From positions 18,357 to 82,356 of the forward strand of contig CALUMZ010000003.1 in assembly GCA_944321865.1 (NCBI GenBank): a stretch of DNA of 64,000 bases, written 5' to 3'. The first letter of the stretch is position 1. Each line of letters opens with the position of its first letter. This DNA comes from an uncultured Muribaculaceae bacterium (lineage in GTDB: Bacteria; Bacteroidota; Bacteroidia; Bacteroidales; Muribaculaceae). Shown here piece by piece: positions 18,525-27,037 of this stretch. The notes beneath the pieces are model-generated. The model saw only the letters and a list, made by a program, of their open reading frames with translations, was not told where the DNA came from and did no database searches. A program made the position numbers and the translations under genes.

Positions 18525-18624
18525 GATAACATCTCCTCCATTATTTAAGTTTTAGTAATTCCTCTTTGGCTTTTATTCATATCTTATGATTTTATATATC
18601 AGCATTTTCACTTCGTTAAAGCCA

Positions 18625-19185
18625 CTACTTCAATATTAGTACCACAATAACGATGATGATCATCGCCACACCCACCCATGCAAAAATAGAGTCACTGCTA
18701 TTTTCATCAGAAACAAAGTTTTCACCCAATGATGATTGTCGTTGTGGATGTGGACGCTTGGTAACTACAATTTGCCCCATGTTTATTCTGTGTTGGATAT
18801 TTTTCAATGTTATCGACATTTTGCCGATAACTCGCAGAAGTGTAAAACTTGTAATTGTGGACAGTGCTATTGCTATAGGAATTGATAATCCTTCCCATTT
18901 GAATACTGTTTTGGCTCTGATAATATCATCTACTGAAGCCCCACTGACAAAATAAGGTTCCTCAACAAAACAAAATACAATAAAGCTCCATATAACCGAT
19001 ATTATACCTGACACTAAAATTGTATATGCCATTGACTTTAATACACTTTCCAATCTGTCATCCCTGTAATATTCATACCCGGGTGCTTCATAATCGACTT
19101 GGTAGACTTGTTCTTCTTGAGGTACTTGTAACGGCGAAGATGACTGCGTAGACTGAACAGGCTCTCGGTTGGTAGATTCTTCCAT
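18625..19185 (-). CDS. Unknown membrane protein with three helices
   Basis: A 186-residue protein. Residues 1-45 are Gln, Ser, Pro and Tyr rich and probably cytosolic. Hydrophobic helices lie at about 52-75, 99-118 and 168-185, the last ending almost at the C terminus (AMIIIVIVVLILK). No family recognised; the arrangement resembles loosely conserved DUF4282-like or stomatin-operon membrane proteins only in outline. It is the first gene of the island run, preceded by a promoter at 19188-19216 and by the structured RNA. Confidence 0.6.
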   Translation of the reverse strand: MEESTNREPVQSTQSSSPLQVPQEEQVYQVDYEAPGYEYYRDDRLESVLKSMAYTILVSGIISVIWSFIVFCFVEEPYFVSGASVDDIIRAKTVFKWEGLSIPIAIALSTITSFTLLRVIGKMSITLKNIQHRINMGQIVVTKRPHPQRQSSLGENFVSDENSSDSIFAWVGVAMIIIVIVVLILK

Positions 19186-19187
19186 AG

Positions 19188-19216
19188 CAAAATTAAGTTT
19201 TTTTTGTGTTTTCCAA
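19188..19216 (-). promoter_or_regulatory. Candidate promoter of the Sel1 island run
   Basis: On the minus strand TTG at 19216-19214, 18 bases including an A8 run, then TAATTTTG at 19195-19188. The predicted start falls at or just inside the ATG at 19185, so a transcript from here would be leaderless or would use a later start codon. The alternative is read-through from the RNA gene upstream. Confidence 0.4.
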
Positions 19217-19248
19217 TCTCCGAGAAAACGGGGTTGACAATAGGGTAT

Positions 19249-19518
19249 AAAAAAGGTGTGGAGATTGCATTTCTTGTTTTATCCCGTATTCAGGTTTTGG
19301 CGTACCTACAGCTTGGATAAAACAACAGCCCCACACCGAAATATGCCATATACTGCCTCGACCGGCAGGATATAAACATTCCGATGAGGTGCTATTGCCA
19401 ACTATCTTCAAGCTGTTACAAATCGCCAAATTTGAATACAGAAGATAATTTCAATAACACCTTTTGTAATAAACTTATATTACATGTCGGGGCCGACTCT
19501 TCAACCCACAACCGTAAC
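19249..19518 (-). ncRNA. Strongly structured non-coding RNA gene of about 265-270 bases, family not identified
   Basis: It has a clean promoter (19523-19552), a rho-independent end and six stems. In RNA order: 19497-19486 (GUCG/CGAC); 19484-19478 with 19471-19465 (7 bp); a long interrupted helix 19462-19441 with 19409-19387 (5+5+7 bp, separated by internal loops); inside it CAAAU/AUUUG at 19434-19430/19423-19419; CUGCC/GGCAG at 19368-19364/19357-19353; and a terminal helix 19337-19329/19263-19255 plus 11 bp 19325-19315/19284-19274, followed by U6. The 5' end can also pair with the 3' arm of the terminator. No convincing open frame. It could be a 6S-like or other Bacteroidales small RNA, or a leader of the Sel1 run. 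Confidence 0.6.
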
Positions 19519-19522
19519 ACCG

Positions 19523-19552
19523 CAAATATAGTGAAAGTCGAGCGCAATACAA
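19523..19552 (-). promoter_or_regulatory. Promoter of the structured RNA gene
   Basis: On the minus strand TTG (within a T-rich TTTTTTTG) at 19552-19550, 19 bases, then a perfect TATATTTG at 19530-19523. The predicted start is at about 19515-19518. Confidence 0.65.
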
Positions 19553-19674
19553 AAAAATGGACACGTTAATTTTTTTCGTTTTGCCGAGACGCATCCTATA
19601 TTATCAAAAAATATATATAACTTCAAAAACTTTTCAAAAACCGCAAAAAACTTGATGGCGCTGCAAAACACTTC

Positions 19675-20152
19675 TTCTCTACGGCATTGTAGCAGTAGAG
19701 CGTGTTTCAAAATTGATAAATAAAGCAACGTTACTTACGAATTATAAGTTACGGTAACTTCCCCTTATATTTCACAGGTCAGCAAGTACAGGGCAATGGC
19801 GGCAAAATTGAGTCGTGCTTGCAGTAAATCCTTTTGTGTGCCACAAGGACAGCCTCGGAGAGGCTGCACTCAACTTAACCGCTGTGTGGAGTGAGCATAG
19901 CGAACGTAACCTGCGGAAAGACAAGCACGTACACTAAGCGGCTTCGGAGATGCCGAACTTAAACTGTTACATTAGTTCGGCATCTCCGAAGCCGTATTTC
20001 AGGGGAGACCGGGAACCGCAGGTTTCGTTCGCTGTCGCTCACTCCACACAGCTGTTAAGCATAGTTTTGCCTCTCCGAGGCAACAGACCGGCACAAACAT
20101 AGTTATAAATGTAAGTAAGACTTGTCGTACTTGCCTATTTTGATACATCATC
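19675..20152. repeat. Family 2 long foldback element (copy 2b)
   Basis: It has the same plan as copy 2a: end CGTGTTTCAAAATTGATAAA near 19700 and TATTTTGATACATC near 20146, with CAGCCTCGGAGAGGCTG and TTGCCTCTCCGAGGCAA side hairpins. The central 20-bp stem 19939-19958/19975-19994 has the same loop sequence as 2a. The left flank GGCATTGTAGCAGTAG recurs beside copy 2c. No gene is seen between the RNA gene and recR. Confidence 0.88.
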
Positions 20153-20265
20153 CAAACCGGGTTGTCTAAACATATTTATTTGATAACCGGTGTTTTATGC
20201 AATTATTGTAGCAACGAGACGCAGCACGCCACACCTCTACGGGTGTGACATAATCACTGTCCTGC
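20153..20265. repeat. Family 1 repeat, decayed fragment (1G)
   Basis: The spacer AACCGGGTTGTCTAAA and a damaged palindrome with GAGACGCAGCACGCCAC directly continue from the end of family 2 copy 2b. The outer end has lost the TIR match. Confidence 0.7.
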
Positions 20266-20298
20266 AACACCATCGAAAAAAAGCAACTACGTGCGTCG

Positions 20299-20925
20299 TC
20301 ATTTGGCCGAGAATGTGTCGTTGAAGGGGGTGCGGTTCATGATTGAGCGACCGAGCGTGAGTTCGTCGGTGTATTCTATCTCGTTGCCCACTTGCACACC
20401 GCGCGCTATCACGCTCACTTTCACCCCTGTCGGGGCAAGGCGGCGGAATATGTAGAACGCCGTGGTGTCGCCTTCCATAGTTGCACTCAACGCCAGTATC
20501 ACCTCTTTCACCCCACCTTGGGCAACACGCTCGGCAAGGGTTTCTATTTCAATGTCGCCGGGTCCCACGCCATCCATCGGGGAAATAAGCCCCCCGAGCA
20601 CATGGTACACCCCGTTGTGGCTGCGCGTGTTCTCGATGCTCATCACATCTTTCACGTTCTCAACCACGCATATCACGCTGTGGTCGCGCATGGGATTTGA
20701 ACACACCTCACACACGTCGTGTTCCGAAATATTGTGGCACACGCGGCAATACTTCACCTCTTCGCGCAACTTTATTATCGCCTCGCCGAGCAAATGCGCC
20801 TGTTGCACATCTTGCCGCAATATGTGCAGCACCAAGCGCAATGCCGTCTTGCGCCCTATACCGGGAAGTTTGGCAAATTCGTTCACCGCCGCATCGAGCA
20901 GCGTCGAAGCAAATTCTTGTTCCAT
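20299..20925 (-). CDS. recR: Recombination mediator protein RecR
   Basis: Acts with RecO/RecF to load RecA on gapped DNA. The 208-residue protein has the helix-hairpin-helix [12 protein letters not shown] at about 20-31, a Cys4 zinc finger (CRVCHN and CEVC, about residues 60-76), the Toprim start [15 protein letters not shown] near 85-99, and the C-terminal [14 protein letters not shown]alker-B-like segment. The full length is typical. The next gene upstream on the same strand (DUF3127) carries an SSB-like tail, with a family 1 repeat between them. Confidence 0.96.
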   Translation of the reverse strand: MEQEFASTLLDAAVNEFAKLPGIGRKTALRLVLHILRQDVQQAHLLGEAIIKLREEVKYCRVCHNISEHDVCEVCSNPMRDHSVICVVENVKDVMSIENTRSHNGVYHVLGGLISPMDGVGPGDIEIETLAERVAQGGVKEVILALSATMEGDTTAFYIFRRLAPTGVKVSVIARGVQVGNEIEYTDELTLGRSIMNRTPFNDTFSAK

Positions 20926-20957
20926 TTACGATTCAAAAAAAACAGTTTCTATGCAAA

Positions 20958-21133
20958 CGAGGGTGTATCAAAATTATCATTTCAATGTGGCAGTAGAGAC
21001 GCAAAATTTTGCGTCTCTACAATCTGGTTGAATAAACCATTGATATTGAATAATTTTATACGTTGTTGCGGACATCGAGACGCGGCACGCCACGTCTCTA
21101 CTCATGGCAAAACCGCATTTTGATACACCCTCG
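20958..21133. repeat. Family 1 palindromic repeat, intact copy (1D)
   Basis: Ends CGAGGGTGTATCAAAAT and ATTTTGATACACCCTCG; palindromes at 20993-21020 and 21074-21101. It lies in the gap between recR and the DUF3127 gene and may separate a former operon. Confidence 0.9.
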
Positions 21134-21141
21134 GTGCGAAA

Positions 21142-21531
21142 TCAGAACGGCAGGTCGTCGGTGCTGTCGCCTCCTGCAAAATCGGGCATTGATGGCATCG
21201 GTGCAGCCGGCATTGCTTGGGGCATCTGAGCCATATCGGCAGATTGTGCCCCTGTCACAGTTGCATCTATTTTTTCAGCTTTCCACCCATTAATGTTTGT
21301 AAACCAACGTCCGTTAAACTCGTGGCTGTCAATATCAAAGCTCAATCTCACTGTATCTCCTACATTCAGCGGATATTGGTTGGCACGGTCGCCGAAGAAG
21401 CTGAAGAAAATCTTCTTCGGGTAAGCCTCTTGTGTTTCAAGCACATATTCTTGTTTGCTCCAGTTGTTGCCGGCTTTCGACACACCGCTCACCGGGTCTA
21501 ATTTCTGTATAATTCTTCCTTCTACTTCCAT
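21142..21531 (-). CDS. DUF3127 protein with an SSB-like C-terminal tail
   Basis: A 129-residue protein. Residues about 1-85 match DUF3127, a small OB-fold-like family (VEGRIIQKLDPVSG, EYVLETQEAYPKKIFFSFFGD, VGDTVRLSFDIDSHEFNGRWF). Residues 86-120 are a Met, Pro and Ala-rich linker. The last residues DSTDDLPF look like the acidic tip by which SSB recruits RecO, RecQ, PriA and other partners. This suggests a single-strand DNA-binding or SSB-mimic role, and recR lies just downstream. The start is ATG 21531; the longer frame to 21576 covers the promoter region. Confidence 0.82.
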   Translation of the reverse strand: MEVEGRIIQKLDPVSGVSKAGNNWSKQEYVLETQEAYPKKIFFSFFGDRANQYPLNVGDTVRLSFDIDSHEFNGRWFTNINGWKAEKIDATVTGAQSADMAQMPQAMPAAPMPSMPDFAGGDSTDDLPF

Positions 21532-21564
21532 GAATTGAATTGTTTTTTTACATTGAGTTGACTG

Positions 21565-21572
21565 CAAAGTTA
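21565..21572 (-). promoter_or_regulatory. -7 element before the DUF3127 gene
   Basis: TAACTTTG on the minus strand, matching TAnnTTTG, 34 bases before ATG 21531. No good TTG is seen at the right distance upstream. Confidence 0.4.
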
Positions 21573-21655
21573 GCAAATCATTTCAAGTGGCACATGAAAA
21601 ACCTGCAAATATTTCCCACACTCCGTTTTTTTTCGTCAATAAACAGAAAAATCAC

Positions 21656-21663
21656 TATCTTTG
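21656..21663 (+). promoter_or_regulatory. -7 element before the Sua5-fmt operon
   Basis: TATCTTTG, matching TAnnTTTG, about 83 bases before ATG 21746; a T-rich tract lies upstream but no exact TTG at the usual spacing. Confidence 0.4.
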
Positions 21664-21745
21664 TATTTGCAGGTTGCCACAAGGCTGCATAACAACCTAT
21701 TAATCAACACGAAGCAATTATTTGACCACAAATATATTTTAATTC

Positions 21746-22321
21746 ATGAACACCGATTTTGAAGCCGACATAAAGAAGTGCATCGAAGTGATGAAACGCG
21801 GAGGCATAATACTATATCCCACCGACACGATATGGGGAATAGGCTGCGACGCCACCAACGCCGATGCAGTGAAGCGCATATACGAGCTGAAACGCCGCAC
21901 CGACAACAAGGCCATGCTCGTGCTAATAGACGATGAAAACCGCCTCGACAGATACATAAACGACGTGCCAGAAATTGCATACCAACTGATAGAAGTGGCC
22001 GACAAGCCGTTGACGATAATTTATGACGATGCCAAAAACCTTGCCCCCAACATTATAGGCAGCGACAAGAGCATTGGCATACGCATCACCCGCGAAGACT
22101 TCTCGCGCGAGCTGTGCCGACGGTTCGGCCGCCCGGTGGTATCGACTTCGGCCAACGTGAGCGGAGCGGCATCGGCCCACAACTTCCACGAAATACAAGA
22201 TGAAATTAAAAACGGGGTCGACTACATAGTTAACTACCGGCAAAACGACAATTCCAAGCATAATGCTTCGAGCATAATAAAGTTGCAAAAAGATGGTGCG
22301 ATAACCATTTTAAGGAAGTGA
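21746..22321 (+). CDS. Sua5/YciO/YrdC family protein, probable threonylcarbamoyl-AMP synthase
   Basis: Makes threonylcarbamoyl-AMP for t6A37 in tRNAs that read ANN codons. The 191-residue protein has the YrdC core: GGIILYPTDTIWGIGCDA near 19-36, KRRTDNKAMLVLI near 49-61, and RPVVSTSANVSGAASAHNF near 128-146. It is short like TsaC/YciO and lacks the extra C-terminal Sua5 domain. YciO paralogues look very similar, so the exact role is not certain. First gene of a four-gene run with gaps of 4, 3 and 21 bases. Confidence 0.88.
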   Translation: MNTDFEADIKKCIEVMKRGGIILYPTDTIWGIGCDATNADAVKRIYELKRRTDNKAMLVLIDDENRLDRYINDVPEIAYQLIEVADKPLTIIYDDAKNLAPNIIGSDKSIGIRITREDFSRELCRRFGRPVVSTSANVSGAASAHNFHEIQDEIKNGVDYIVNYRQNDNSKHNASSIIKLQKDGAITILRK

Positions 22322-22325
22322 CGCG

Positions 22326-23771
22326 GTGGCAAAAGAGGGGACAAGAAAATACAGATTGGCATACGCACTCGGCGACTTGGTTATGTCGAGCATAGCAATG
22401 GTATTATACAATATATTCCGTTACTATGCACAAATCGACACCATCGGCAGCATGCAAGGATTTCACTCGGTGGGGCTTTTTTTGACAAGCGCTACCGTAA
22501 TGATAGGGCAAATATGCTTCCCGGTAGCAATGCTCGGCATATATTGGATATCGGGATATTATAACGAAATATACCGCAAGTCGGTGCTGCAAGAGATTGT
22601 CACCACTCTCATGTCGGCCTTCATGAGTACCATGCTCGTATTTTTTGTTGCATTAATAAACGATTCAACCTCTGACCACTATCGCAACTACGAAATGTTG
22701 CTCGCCTTGTGGTTTATTCTGTTTGTATGCATATATCCCGTGCGACTTGCAATCACGCTGAGCATAAAACGCCGCATCGCACGGTCGGAAATAGAATTTC
22801 CGGCTCTTATCATCGGCACAGGCAGCAACGCCCGGAAGTTTGCCGACGAACTTAACCGCTTAAAGTCGAAATTAGGATATAAAATAATCGGATACGTATC
22901 GGCACACGAATGCAAAGAGGTTGCCGGCGACCCTGCCCACCTGCCCACATTCAACATAAAAGATATAAACTCCGTCTGCAAGCAGCATGACATAAAAGAA
23001 CTTATCATAGTTCCACCCCCGCACCAAGACATAAACAACATATTTCAGACTTTCAACATATTGCTGCCACTGAATATTCCCATCAAGGTTATATCAAACG
23101 CAGTCGATTTATTCTTGTCGCGAGGAAAGTTGGCCACAATGTATGGCACACCGTTAATCGACTTGTCTTGCAGCAACATGAGTGAATGTGAAACCAATAT
23201 GAAACGCACAGCCGACATCGTGTTCTCATTCATTGCCCTGTTGATATTGCTGCCTGTATTCATCATAATAGCCTTGACAATAAAAATCAAGTACGGCGGT
23301 CCTGTCATTTTCAAACAAAAGCGCATGGGCCTTCACGGAAAATTATTCACGATTTACAAATTCCGCACTATGGTAGTCGATGCCGAGAAAAACGGCAAGC
23401 CGCAATTAACCACCCACGACGACAGCCGCGTGCTGCCACTGGGGCACTTCATGCGCAAATACCGAATCGATGAATTGCCCCAATTCTGGAACGTCTTGCG
23501 TGGCGACATGTCGATTGTAGGTCCTCGCCCCGAACGCAAATACTTTGTCGACCGCATCATGGAATATGCTCCGCACTATACTATGCTCTTGCAGGTGCGC
23601 CCGGGCATTACATCATTCGGAATGGTAAAATATGGCTACGCCTCGAGCATCGAGGAAATGATAAAACGAATGAGATATGACATCATATACATGGAAAACA
23701 TATCACTCATCACCGATTTTAAAATAATCATGTACACCATCTGGACGGTGGTAACAGGAAAAGGATTGTAA
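22326..23771 (+). CDS. Polyprenyl-phosphate sugar-1-phosphate transferase (WcaJ-like)
   Basis: An integral membrane enzyme of 481 residues that starts surface polysaccharide by placing a sugar-1-phosphate on undecaprenyl phosphate. It has four or five N-terminal helices (residues about 10-150), a Rossmann-like middle domain ([19 protein letters not shown], about 158-176), one more helix, then a bacterial sugar transferase domain (FKQKRMGLHGKLFTIYKFRTM near 330, DELPQFWNVLRGDMSIVGPRP near 382). A GTG start at 22326, four bases after the preceding stop, fits the spacing. Being placed between a tRNA-modification gene and a chloride channel, away from any polysaccharide locus, is unusual. Confidence 0.9.
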   Translation: MAKEGTRKYRLAYALGDLVMSSIAMVLYNIFRYYAQIDTIGSMQGFHSVGLFLTSATVMIGQICFPVAMLGIYWISGYYNEIYRKSVLQEIVTTLMSAFMSTMLVFFVALINDSTSDHYRNYEMLLALWFILFVCIYPVRLAITLSIKRRIARSEIEFPALIIGTGSNARKFADELNRLKSKLGYKIIGYVSAHECKEVAGDPAHLPTFNIKDINSVCKQHDIKELIIVPPPHQDINNIFQTFNILLPLNIPIKVISNAVDLFLSRGKLATMYGTPLIDLSCSNMSECETNMKRTADIVFSFIALLILLPVFIIIALTIKIKYGGPVIFKQKRMGLHGKLFTIYKFRTMVVDAEKNGKPQLTTHDDSRVLPLGHFMRKYRIDELPQFWNVLRGDMSIVGPRPERKYFVDRIMEYAPHYTMLLQVRPGITSFGMVKYGYASSIEEMIKRMRYDIIYMENISLITDFKIIMYTIWTVVTGKGL

Positions 23772-23774
23772 AAT

Positions 23775-25583
23775 ATGGAACACCGATACACTAATTTTAA
23801 AGCAAATTTCGACTCTTGGTTTCTGCGGCTGCTCGTGTGGCGCGAAAAACACATCAAGGAGCGCAATTTCGTATTGGTTCTTGCATTGATTGTGGGCATC
23901 ATATCGGGATTTGCAGCATTGTTGCTTAAATACTTGATTCACGTTATCTCAGGCGCACTGACATCAAGCGTTGAAATCAGCGGAGGTAACTATTTATACC
24001 TGCTGTGGCCCGTCTTGGGCATATTAATTACAAGCATATTCGTGCGATATGTGGTGCGCGACAATATCTCACACGGAGTAACACGTGTATTATATGCCAT
24101 ATCGCAAAAGAAAAGCCGCTTGAAGCCACACAACATGTGGTCGTCGCTGCTTGGCAGTTCTGTCACAATCGGATTTGGTGGTTCGGTGGGAGCCGAAGGG
24201 CCCATTGTGTACACAGGAGCCGCCATAGGCTCAAACCTCGGCAGCGCTTTCCACCTGTCACCGCGGGTACTGATGATACTTGTCGGCTGCGGTGCGGCAG
24301 CCGGCATTGCCGGAATTTTCAAGGCTCCCATCGCAGGCATGCTGTTCACAATCGAGGTGTTGATGCTCGACCTCACCGCCGTTTCGGTGCTGCCGCTGAT
24401 GATTTCTTCGGTGGCCGCCGCATCGATAGCCTACACATTCACCGGCTACGAATCTGAATTTTTCTTCTCGCAGAGCGAGTATTTCATCACCACACGCATT
24501 CCGTATGCCGTCATGCTCGGAATATTCTGTGGTTTCGTTTCGCTATATTTTACCAAGGCAATGAACATGATGGAGCGCATGTTTGGCAAGCTCGGCAACC
24601 CTTGGCTGAAATTCATCGTTGGCGGAGCAATACTTAGTACTCTCATTTTCTTGTTCCCGCCATTATACGGAGAAGGTTACGGACCTATAAACTCCCTGCT
24701 CAACGGAAACTACGCACAAATTTTCGACGGCAGCGTATTCTATGATTATCGCAACGAAGTGTGGATGGTAATGGCTTTCATTGCCCTGATAATCATTACA
24801 AAGGTTTTTGCCACCAGTGCCACCAACGGCGGCGGTGGCGTAGGTGGAACATTCGCCCCGTCGCTATACGTCGGTTGCATGGCCGGCTTCCTGTTTGCAA
24901 TCGTTGTCAACACTCTGGGAGTTACCGAAGGGGGAATCTCAATCAAGAATTTCGCATTAATGGGCATGGCCGGTGTGATGTCGGCAGTCATGCACGCCCC
25001 GCTGATGGCAATATTCCTCACTGCCGAAATGACAGGCGGATACCAACTGTTCCTGCCGTTGCTTATCGTCTCGCTTGTGTCTTACGGCACAATACGCCTG
25101 TTCCTGCCTTGGAGCATATACACAATGCGTCTCGCACAACGCGGAGAATTACTGACGCACGAAAAGGACAAATCGGTCTTGACGCTGCTTAAAATCGACA
25201 ACGTGATAGAAAAAGACTTCTTGCCCGTCAAGCCCGACATGTCACTAAAAGAAATGGTCGACGTGATTTCTCACTCCAGCAGAAACCTGTTTCCCGTAAT
25301 CGACAAGGACGGCAAACTCATAGGCATCGTCTTGCTCGACGACATACGCAATATAATGTTTCGTCCCGACCTGTACCGCAAAATCCATGTGAGCAAATTC
25401 ATGACTTCGGCTCCGGCAAAAATCGAGGTCGGCGAGCCGATGGACTCGGTGATGAAAAAGTTTGATGACACCAACGCTTGGAACCTACCCGTGGTGGAAA
25501 ATGGCAAATATGTGGGGTTCGTTTCAAAATCAAAGATATTCAATTCTTATCGCCGTGTGCTAAAGCACTACACCGACGATTAA
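23775..25583 (+). CDS. ClC-family chloride channel or transporter with two CBS domains
   Basis: A 602-residue protein. The membrane part (about 30-445) has GSVGAEGPIVYTG at 136-148 with the gating Glu141, GGGGVGGTFAPSLYVG near 353, and the helix-N region. At the position of the second proton-path Glu of E. coli ClC (its Glu203) this protein reads FTIEVL, so Glu194 is followed by Val195, as in the vertebrate ClC channels rather than in Cl-/H+ exchangers. Residues about 460-595 are two CBS domains, usually nucleotide sensors. It begins 3 bases after the sugar transferase stop. Confidence 0.92.
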   Translation: MEHRYTNFKANFDSWFLRLLVWREKHIKERNFVLVLALIVGIISGFAALLLKYLIHVISGALTSSVEISGGNYLYLLWPVLGILITSIFVRYVVRDNISHGVTRVLYAISQKKSRLKPHNMWSSLLGSSVTIGFGGSVGAEGPIVYTGAAIGSNLGSAFHLSPRVLMILVGCGAAAGIAGIFKAPIAGMLFTIEVLMLDLTAVSVLPLMISSVAAASIAYTFTGYESEFFFSQSEYFITTRIPYAVMLGIFCGFVSLYFTKAMNMMERMFGKLGNPWLKFIVGGAILSTLIFLFPPLYGEGYGPINSLLNGNYAQIFDGSVFYDYRNEVWMVMAFIALIIITKVFATSATNGGGGVGGTFAPSLYVGCMAGFLFAIVVNTLGVTEGGISIKNFALMGMAGVMSAVMHAPLMAIFLTAEMTGGYQLFLPLLIVSLVSYGTIRLFLPWSIYTMRLAQRGELLTHEKDKSVLTLLKIDNVIEKDFLPVKPDMSLKEMVDVISHSSRNLFPVIDKDGKLIGIVLLDDIRNIMFRPDLYRKIHVSKFMTSAPAKIEVGEPMDSVMKKFDDTNAWNLPVVENGKYVGFVSKSKIFNSYRRVLKHYTDD

Positions 25584-25604
25584 TACAATCACACTTGACT
25601 TATA

Positions 25605-26570
25605 ATGGAATTTAGCAAAGAATCTCTGAGAATAGTTTTCTTCGGCACTCCCGACTTCGCAGTCGAAAGTCTGCGTCGCCTCGTTGAAGGAGGATATAAC
25701 ATTGTGGGAGTGGTTACTATGCCCGACAAGGAAGCCGGGCGCGGGCACAAACTGCTGCAATCTCCCGTAAAACAATATGCGATAGAACACGGCCTGCGGT
25801 TGCTGCAACCCGAACGTCTGAAAAATCCTCAATTTGTTGAAGAATTGCGTTCACTGAAAGCCGACTTGCAGATCGTAATAGCTTTCCGCATGCTGCCCGA
25901 GGTGGTGTGGAACATGCCGCCGCTTGGCACTTTCAACCTGCACGCTTCATTGCTTCCGAAATATCGCGGTGCCGCACCCATAAACTGGGCTGTCATAAAC
26001 GGAGAGACCGAAACCGGTGTGACAACATTCTTCCTGAAACACGAAATCGACACCGGCGACATCATTCAACAGCGCAGAATATCAATCGGCGACAACGACA
26101 ACGTGGGCATCGTTCACGACAAGTTGATGATGATGGGTGCCGACATGGTAATTGAAACTGTCGATGCAATAATAAACGGCAATGTCAAGCCCATCCCGCA
26201 AGACGAATTGTGCAAGGCCGGCACCGAAGCATCTCCCGCGCCAAAGATTTTCAAGGACACATGCAAAATCGATTGGGACAAAACGATGCACGAAGTTCGC
26301 AACCTCGTGCGCGGCCTGTCGCCCTACCCCGCCGCATGGACCGAAATCACCGACTCGACAGGCATCACCCACACCGCAAAAATATTTGAAGTGTCACTGA
26401 CCGACGAACCGCAAGCCGGCCGCCCGGCAGGAGAAATGTGGAGCGACAAGTCGGGCAGGCTACTCGCTGCCTGCCGCGACGGCGTAATCTCCATCGACCA
26501 ACTGCAACTTGCCGGGAAAAAGTGCATGTCGGCAGCCGACTTCCTGCGCGGTTTCCGTCTGAAGCAGTAG
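25605..26570 (+). CDS. fmt: Methionyl-tRNA formyltransferase
   Basis: Adds a formyl group to initiator Met-tRNA using 10-formyl-THF. The 321-residue protein has VFFGTPDFAVESL at 11-23, NLHASLLPKYRGAAPINW at 111-128 (catalytic Asn111 and His113, plus the tRNA-contacting loop) and HEIDTGDII near 147-155 with its Asp. A C-terminal OB-like domain follows (about 215-315). It closes the operon, which is followed by repeats and a two-way terminator. Confidence 0.96.
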   Translation: MEFSKESLRIVFFGTPDFAVESLRRLVEGGYNIVGVVTMPDKEAGRGHKLLQSPVKQYAIEHGLRLLQPERLKNPQFVEELRSLKADLQIVIAFRMLPEVVWNMPPLGTFNLHASLLPKYRGAAPINWAVINGETETGVTTFFLKHEIDTGDIIQQRRISIGDNDNVGIVHDKLMMMGADMVIETVDAIINGNVKPIPQDELCKAGTEASPAPKIFKDTCKIDWDKTMHEVRNLVRGLSPYPAAWTEITDSTGITHTAKIFEVSLTDEPQAGRPAGEMWSDKSGRLLAACRDGVISIDQLQLAGKKCMSAADFLRGFRLKQ

Positions 26571-26591
26571 AAGCCCCACACAGCCTCAACA

Positions 26592-26864
26592 ATGATAGGC
26601 AGTGAGACGCATCGTTGCCATGTCTCGCAGCCACGATAATAACACAAAGCACTAAATATCAATCGATTGATACTTCAACAACCCGGTTGTATGGGGTGCA
26701 TCTAAATTATCATTTCAATGTGACAGTAGAGACGCAAAATTTTGCGTCTCTACAATCTGATTGGATAAATTATTGATATTGAATGTTTTATATATTGTTG
26801 CAAACATCGAGACGCGGCACGCCACGTCTATACAATTAAAAAAATCGCATTTTGATACACCCTC
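26592..26864. repeat. Family 1 repeat: decayed unit plus intact copy (1H and 1E)
   Basis: 26592-26690 is a decayed unit (GAGACGCATCGTTGCCATGTCTCG palindrome remains, then the spacer ending CAACCCGGTTGTA). 26691-26864 is a fuller copy with palindromes at 26726-26753 and 26806-26833, the second with one arm change (CTCTAC to CTATAC), and a good right end ATTTTGATACACCCTC. The left end is GGGGTGCATCTAAAT. Confidence 0.85.
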
Positions 26865-26938
26865 TGCTGCCACAATGCCAAGGTCATAATGCACCCTAAT
26901 ATATTTGGCGGATGGCCTTCTTCCGACTTATACACCCA

Positions 26939-27030
26939 TTTAACTCAAATCGGTCATTAGATTTTATGACGATTTTAGGATTATGCCAAGCAGTTTCCCA
27001 AGGCAGAAACTAAAACACGTCGGCAAAGTC
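26939..27030. repeat. Family 3 repeat, left half only (copy 3b)
   Basis: TTAACTCAAATCGGTCATTAGATTTTATGAC onward runs as in the copy at 55561 through the GGATTATG and CAGTTTCC...GGCAGAAACTAAAA segments. The right AACCCAAA arm is missing. Confidence 0.75.
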
Positions 27031-27037
27031 AGAAAAA

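Noticed and set aside
19193..19429. Minus-strand frame of 78 codons across the structured RNA
   Set aside because: It runs through both arms of the terminator hairpin and has no coding character; RNA structure explains the sequence better.
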